64,000 bases of DNA, from assembly GCF_017301635.1 (NCBI RefSeq), contig NZ_CP071091.1, forward strand, positions 6,770,001-6,834,000, written 5' to 3'. This document shows, one piece after another, positions 61,103 through 64,000 of this stretch. Numbering within the stretch: position 1 is the first letter of the stretch; each line of letters starts with the position of its first letter. The stretch comes from Myxococcus landrumus (GTDB lineage: Bacteria; Myxococcota; Myxococcia; Myxococcales; Myxococcaceae). Both the position numbers and the translations under genes were made by a program. The notes under the pieces were generated by a model. That model was not told the origin of the DNA. It made no database searches and worked only from the letters and a program-made list of their open reading frames with translations.

Positions 61103-62808
61103 CCCTCTCCTTCACGAAGCAGCGACTCGGGAATGTCCACGTGGCGGGAGCGCAGCCACTCGCCCAGCGCCTTGCCCTGCGGGTCGAAGCGCGTCGAGGA
61201 CGACACGCCCTCACCCAGAATCCCGTCGACCACGAAGTTGAGCCCCCGGAGCTTCGGGAAGACATGGCGCTCCACGGGGAAGGCGGCGGCCTCCGGCAAC
61301 AGCTCGCGCAGGGTCTCCCCGGTGAGGAAGTGTGCCAGCCAGCGCCAGGCCTCGTCCGTGCGAGCCCACACGCCAATGTTGGCCGTGCCACCCTTGTCGC
61401 CACTGCGGGCCGCGACGATGCGGCCCAGGGGCACCCTGCGCGTGGGCCCTGGAGGCAGCGGCGCGGGCAGCGCGGGCGGCTCCACGGGGGCCAGTGCCTG
61501 TGATTGCTCGGGAGGCGTGACCGCGGTGCGTGCTCCGTCTGGGAGGACGGCGACGTGCTCCACCTGCTTCGCGTCGACGTAGGCCGGGGTGTAGACGCCG
61601 TACGGTGCGCCATCGGAGGGCGGGGCCGTCATGGTGAAGCCGGGGTAGCTGCCCAGCGCCAGCTCGACGGCGGCGCCGCTGAAGGCTCGGCCCACCAGCT
61701 TCGCGTCCGAGTCCTTCACCACCACGCGCAGGAAGGCCGCGGCCTGCTCCTCCGTGGCGGCGTCCTCGCGGTCCGTCCGTACGAGGGTCCAGTGTGCTTC
61801 CTTCGGCTTGCGCGTGAGCGCGGCCTCCAACTGCTCGCGGAGGAGGCGCGCCTTCTCCTCGATGTCGAGCCCCACCAGGATGAAGGTCGCCTCGTTCTTG
61901 TGACCGCCCAGGTGGTTGAGACAGACCTTCACGGTCGGCGGAGGCGGCTCGCCTCGCACGCCAGTGATTCGCACGCGGTCCTTGCCGTCTGTGGCGAGGG
62001 TGATGGAGTCGAAGCGCGCCGTCGCATCCGGCCCCGCGTACCGGGCACCGGTGACTTCGTAGAGAAGCTGCGCGAGCACGGTGTCCACCGTCACCGCGCC
62101 GCCCGTGTCTTCGTGCTTGGAGATGACGGAGGAACCATCCGCGTACAGCTCCGCGAGCGGGAAGCCCGGGCGGCGGACATCGACCTCCTTGAAGAAGGAG
62201 TAGTTGCCTCCGGTCGCCTGGGTGCCGCACTCGAGGACATGGCCCGCGACCATGGCTCCCGCGAGCTTGTCCCAGTCATCCTTCTTCCAGCCGAAGTGCG
62301 CGGCGGCCGGGCCCACGACCAGCGAGGCATCCGTCACGCGCCCGGTGACGACGACATCCGCTCCCGCGCGCAGCCCCTCCGCGATGCCCCAGCCTCCGAG
62401 GTACGCGTTCGCGGTCAGCGGCGCGCCGAGCCCCAGCTCATCGGCTCGACCGGAGAGGTCATCCCCTTCGACATGGGCGATGCGGGCCTTGAGGCCCAGC
62501 TTGTCGTTCAGCGCGCGGAGCGCGGTGGCGAGTCCCTCGGGGTTCAAGCCGCCCGCGTTGACGACGACCTTCACCTTCTTGTCCAGCGCGAGGCCCAGGC
62601 ACTGCTCCATCTGCCGGAGGAAGGTCTTCGCGTAGCCGGTGGTGGGGTCCTTCATCCGGTCCCTGCCGAGAATCAACATCGTCAGCTCGGCCAGGTAGTC
62701 GCCGGTGAGGACATCCAGTCGACCTCCCTCGAGCATCTCCCGGACCGCCGAGAACCGGTCGCCATAGAAGCCCGAGGCATTGCCGATACGGAGAGGAGAC
62801 TCGCTCAT
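61099..62808 (-). CDS. atuA: AtuA-family acyclic terpene utilisation protein
   Basis: 569 aa. The main domain (DUF1446/AtuA) is seen in LRIGNASGFYGDR, LTGDYLAELTMLILGRDRMK, VVNAGGLNPEGLA, GADVVVTGRVTDASLVVGPA, GHVLECGTQATGGNY and SKHEDTGGAVTVDTV. A separate C-terminal ~100-residue domain (VPLGRIVAARSGDKGGTANI) is the AtuA C-domain, fused here. AtuA is required for citronellol/geraniol growth in Pseudomonas, though its reaction is not defined. It heads the leftward operon AtuA - carboxylase beta - carboxylase alpha. Its start is 26 bases from a perfect palindrome shared with the divergent TetR gene. Confidence 0.9.
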   Translation of the reverse strand: MSESPLRIGNASGFYGDRFSAVREMLEGGRLDVLTGDYLAELTMLILGRDRMKDPTTGYAKTFLRQMEQCLGLALDKKVKVVVNAGGLNPEGLATALRALNDKLGLKARIAHVEGDDLSGRADELGLGAPLTANAYLGGWGIAEGLRAGADVVVTGRVTDASLVVGPAAAHFGWKKDDWDKLAGAMVAGHVLECGTQATGGNYSFFKEVDVRRPGFPLAELYADGSSVISKHEDTGGAVTVDTVLAQLLYEVTGARYAGPDATARFDSITLATDGKDRVRITGVRGEPPPPTVKVCLNHLGGHKNEATFILVGLDIEEKARLLREQLEAALTRKPKEAHWTLVRTDREDAATEEQAAAFLRVVVKDSDAKLVGRAFSGAAVELALGSYPGFTMTAPPSDGAPYGVYTPAYVDAKQVEHVAVLPDGARTAVTPPEQSQALAPVEPPALPAPLPPGPTRRVPLGRIVAARSGDKGGTANIGVWARTDEAWRWLAHFLTGETLRELLPEAAAFPVERHVFPKLRGLNFVVDGILGEGVSSSTRFDPQGKALGEWLRSRHVDIPESLLREGEG

Positions 62809-62833
62809 GGGGGCAGTCTGGGAGGCGGGGTCT

Positions 62834-62859
62834 AAAAAAGCAAGCGCGCTTGCTTTTTT
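62834..62859. promoter_or_regulatory. Perfect 26-bp palindrome, probable TetR operator
   Basis: Two 13-base arms, AAAAAAGCAAGCG and CGCTTGCTTTTTT, meet without a spacer between the divergent atuA and tetR starts (62808 and 62886). The arms are A/T-flanked in a GC-rich region and fit a TetR-dimer site controlling both directions. The Pseudomonas AtuR repressor is reported to bind 13-bp inverted repeats in the atuA-atuR region. The palindrome could also form a hairpin with a T-run. Confidence 0.75.
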
Positions 62860-62885
62860 CAGGGGTGGCTTTCAAGCTGTTCAAC

Positions 62886-63512
62886 GTGAGTGAGTCATCG
62901 GGCGCGACGGGCAGACAGGAGCAGGAGCGCAGCCGCGTCACGCGTCAGCGATTGATGGAGGCTGCCATTGGCGCCCTGTCGGAGCTGGGGTGGGCGGGCG
63001 CGACGATGACGGTCATCGCCGAGCGAGCGGGTGTGTCGCGCGGGGCCTGTCAGCATCACTTCCCGACGCGGGGGGATTTGGTCGCCGCGGCGGTGGAGTA
63101 CGTGGGGCACCAGCAGATGGAGGAGCTCGGCCGGCGTGCGGCGCGGTTGCCGGTGGATGGGCGACGGACGGAGAGCATCCTGAACATGCTGGCGGGCATC
63201 TACACGCAGCCGTTGTTCGCGGCGGCGGCGCAGCTCTGGGTGGCGGCGAGCGCGGACGCGGAGCTGCGGGCGCAGTTGCTTCCGTTGGAGGCGAAGGTGG
63301 GCCGGGAGGTGCATCGGCTCACGGTGACGCTGCTGGGCGTGGATGACCGGGAGCCGGAGACGCGCGAGCTGGTGCAGGCGACGCTGGACCTCATCCGAGG
63401 GTTGGGGTTGGCGAACCTGATGCGGGACGACAGTGCGCGCCGGAAGAAGATTCTTCATCGCTGGGCGCTCACGCTGGAGGACGCGCTGCGTTCCCGGCGG
63501 GGGCGGGACTGA
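62886..63512 (+). CDS. TetR/AcrR-family regulator (AtuR-like by position)
   Basis: About 208 aa from GTG 62886; an in-frame TTG at 62850 lies inside the palindrome and is unlikely. The N-terminal HTH is clear: RQRLMEAAIGALSELGWAGA, TVIAERAGVSRGACQHHF, PTRGDLVAAAVEY. The C-terminal ligand domain is helical (LAGIYTQPLFAAAAQLWVA). It is divergent from atuA across the palindrome and precedes an SDR gene by 27 bases, matching the place of the local repressor. The ligand is probably an intermediate CoA ester; inference. Confidence 0.9.
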   Translation: MSESSGATGRQEQERSRVTRQRLMEAAIGALSELGWAGATMTVIAERAGVSRGACQHHFPTRGDLVAAAVEYVGHQQMEELGRRAARLPVDGRRTESILNMLAGIYTQPLFAAAAQLWVAASADAELRAQLLPLEAKVGREVHRLTVTLLGVDDREPETRELVQATLDLIRGLGLANLMRDDSARRKKILHRWALTLEDALRSRRGRD

Positions 63513-63539
63513 CGCCGCCAGGCGGCCACAGGAGACGTC

Positions 63540-64000
63540 ATGGGCTACCGCTCTGTATTCGCACCGGGTTGCTTCAAGGGACAGAACATCATCGTGACGG
63601 GGGGTGGCAGTGGGATTGGCCGCTGCACGGCGCACGAGCTGGCGTCATTGGGAGCGCACGTCGTCCTGGTGGGGCGCAAGCGGGAGAAGCTGGAGGCGGT
63701 CGCCGCCGAGCTTCGCGAGGACGGTGGGGAGTGCTCTCTGGAGGCGGTGGACATCCGGGATGAAGAGGGCGTGAAGGCGACGGTGGGGCGCATCGTCGCG
63801 GCGCGCGGGCGGATTCACGGGTTGGTGAACAACGCGGGGGGACAGTTCCCGTCGCCGTTGGCGGACATCTCGAAGAAGGGCTTCGAGGCGGTGGTGGCGA
63901 CGAACCTGACGGGCGGGTTCCTGATGGCGCGGGAGGTGTATCTCCAGTCGATGCGTGAGCACGGTGGGTCCATCGTGAACATGCTCGCGGACGCGTGGGG
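63540..64000 (+). CDS. SDR-family oxidoreductase, 3' end outside the window
   Basis: ATG at 63540 with AGGAG at 6 bases; 153 residues are visible. The NAD(P) motif is TGGGSGIGR (TGxxxGxG), with NNAGG further on and NLTGGFLMARE. The catalytic Ser/Tyr-x-x-x-Lys lies beyond the window. GRKREK after beta-2 suggests NADP preference. In Pseudomonas Atu clusters SDR proteins (AtuB, AtuG) are encoded beside atuA; the same role is plausible here. Fatty-acid or 2,4-dienoyl-CoA reductase-like SDRs also start this way (FKGQNIIVTGGGSGIG). Confidence 0.88.
   Translation, partial: MGYRSVFAPGCFKGQNIIVTGGGSGIGRCTAHELASLGAHVVLVGRKREKLEAVAAELREDGGECSLEAVDIRDEEGVKATVGRIVAARGRIHGLVNNAGGQFPSPLADISKKGFEAVVATNLTGGFLMAREVYLQSMREHGGSIVNMLADAW

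Noticed and set aside
1..64000. tRNA, rRNA or prophage genes
   Set aside because: No cloverleaf with anticodon arm, rRNA core motif, integrase or phage structural gene was recognised on reading; a tRNAscan or Rfam run would be decisive.

Overview
The window is about 64 kb of very GC-rich DNA with dense genes, frequent GTG/TTG starts and many secreted lipoproteins carrying Cys-rich, EGF-like or MopE-like repeats. It also holds a chromosomal retron of the Mx162 type. Together these point to a myxobacterium (order Myxococcales, Myxococcus/Corallococcus-like). This is inference from gene content; there is no rRNA gene to confirm it. I see no tRNA or rRNA genes, no CRISPR array, no transposase and no prophage.

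Layout. 1-9.5 kb: a giant HEAT-repeat protein (5' end outside the window) is translationally coupled to a SWIM zinc-finger/WGR protein. They are followed directly by a complete retron: msr-msd RNA gene with a1/a2 repeats, a long msd hairpin, and a reverse transcriptase with the retron hallmarks NAxxH, YADD and VTG. 9.5-17.9 kb: an alpha/beta hydrolase, a GMC oxidoreductase, a probable copper-handling group (Cys/His-rich exported protein, multicopper oxidase, 49-aa membrane protein), apolipoprotein N-acyltransferase (lnt) with an upstream membrane-anchored partner, and a membrane protein. 17.9-32 kb: an SGNH hydrolase, a ClC channel/antiporter, two MopE-repeat lipoprotein genes whose 3' 1.6 kb are near-identical direct repeats (with a relic of a third copy between them), a CapA-type metallophosphatase, a VOC protein, and two tandem EGF/Cys-rich lipoproteins.

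32-37 kb: a coherent uracil-catabolism (URC pathway) operon: mmsA-type semialdehyde dehydrogenase, URC1 (GTP-cyclohydrolase-II-like), URC4 and uracil phosphoribosyltransferase. 37-44 kb: a small helical protein, an orphan fused TssB-TssC-like contractile-sheath protein, a GNAT acetyltransferase, a beta-barrel protein, a 55-aa secreted four-cysteine peptide, and two MacB-type permeases without their ATPase. 43.6-57.5 kb: a cysteine desulfurase, an FG-GAP/lysyl-oxidase lipoprotein, a DHA2 exporter, a class III nucleotide cyclase, an M28 peptidase, a 40-aa low-GC mini-gene, a PAS hybrid histidine kinase, an amidohydrolase + MIP18/DUF59 pair, and an MFS transporter.

57.5-64 kb: an acyclic-terpene-utilisation-like (Atu) cluster. 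AtuA and the two subunits of a biotin-dependent acyl-CoA carboxylase run leftward; a TetR regulator and an SDR (cut by the window end) run rightward. A perfect 26-bp palindrome lies between the divergent arms and is the obvious operator candidate.

Most notable items: the HEAT + SWIM/WGR + retron neighbourhood, the fused sheath protein outside any T6SS cluster, the URC operon with its semialdehyde dehydrogenase, the near-identical lipoprotein repeats, and the Atu operator.
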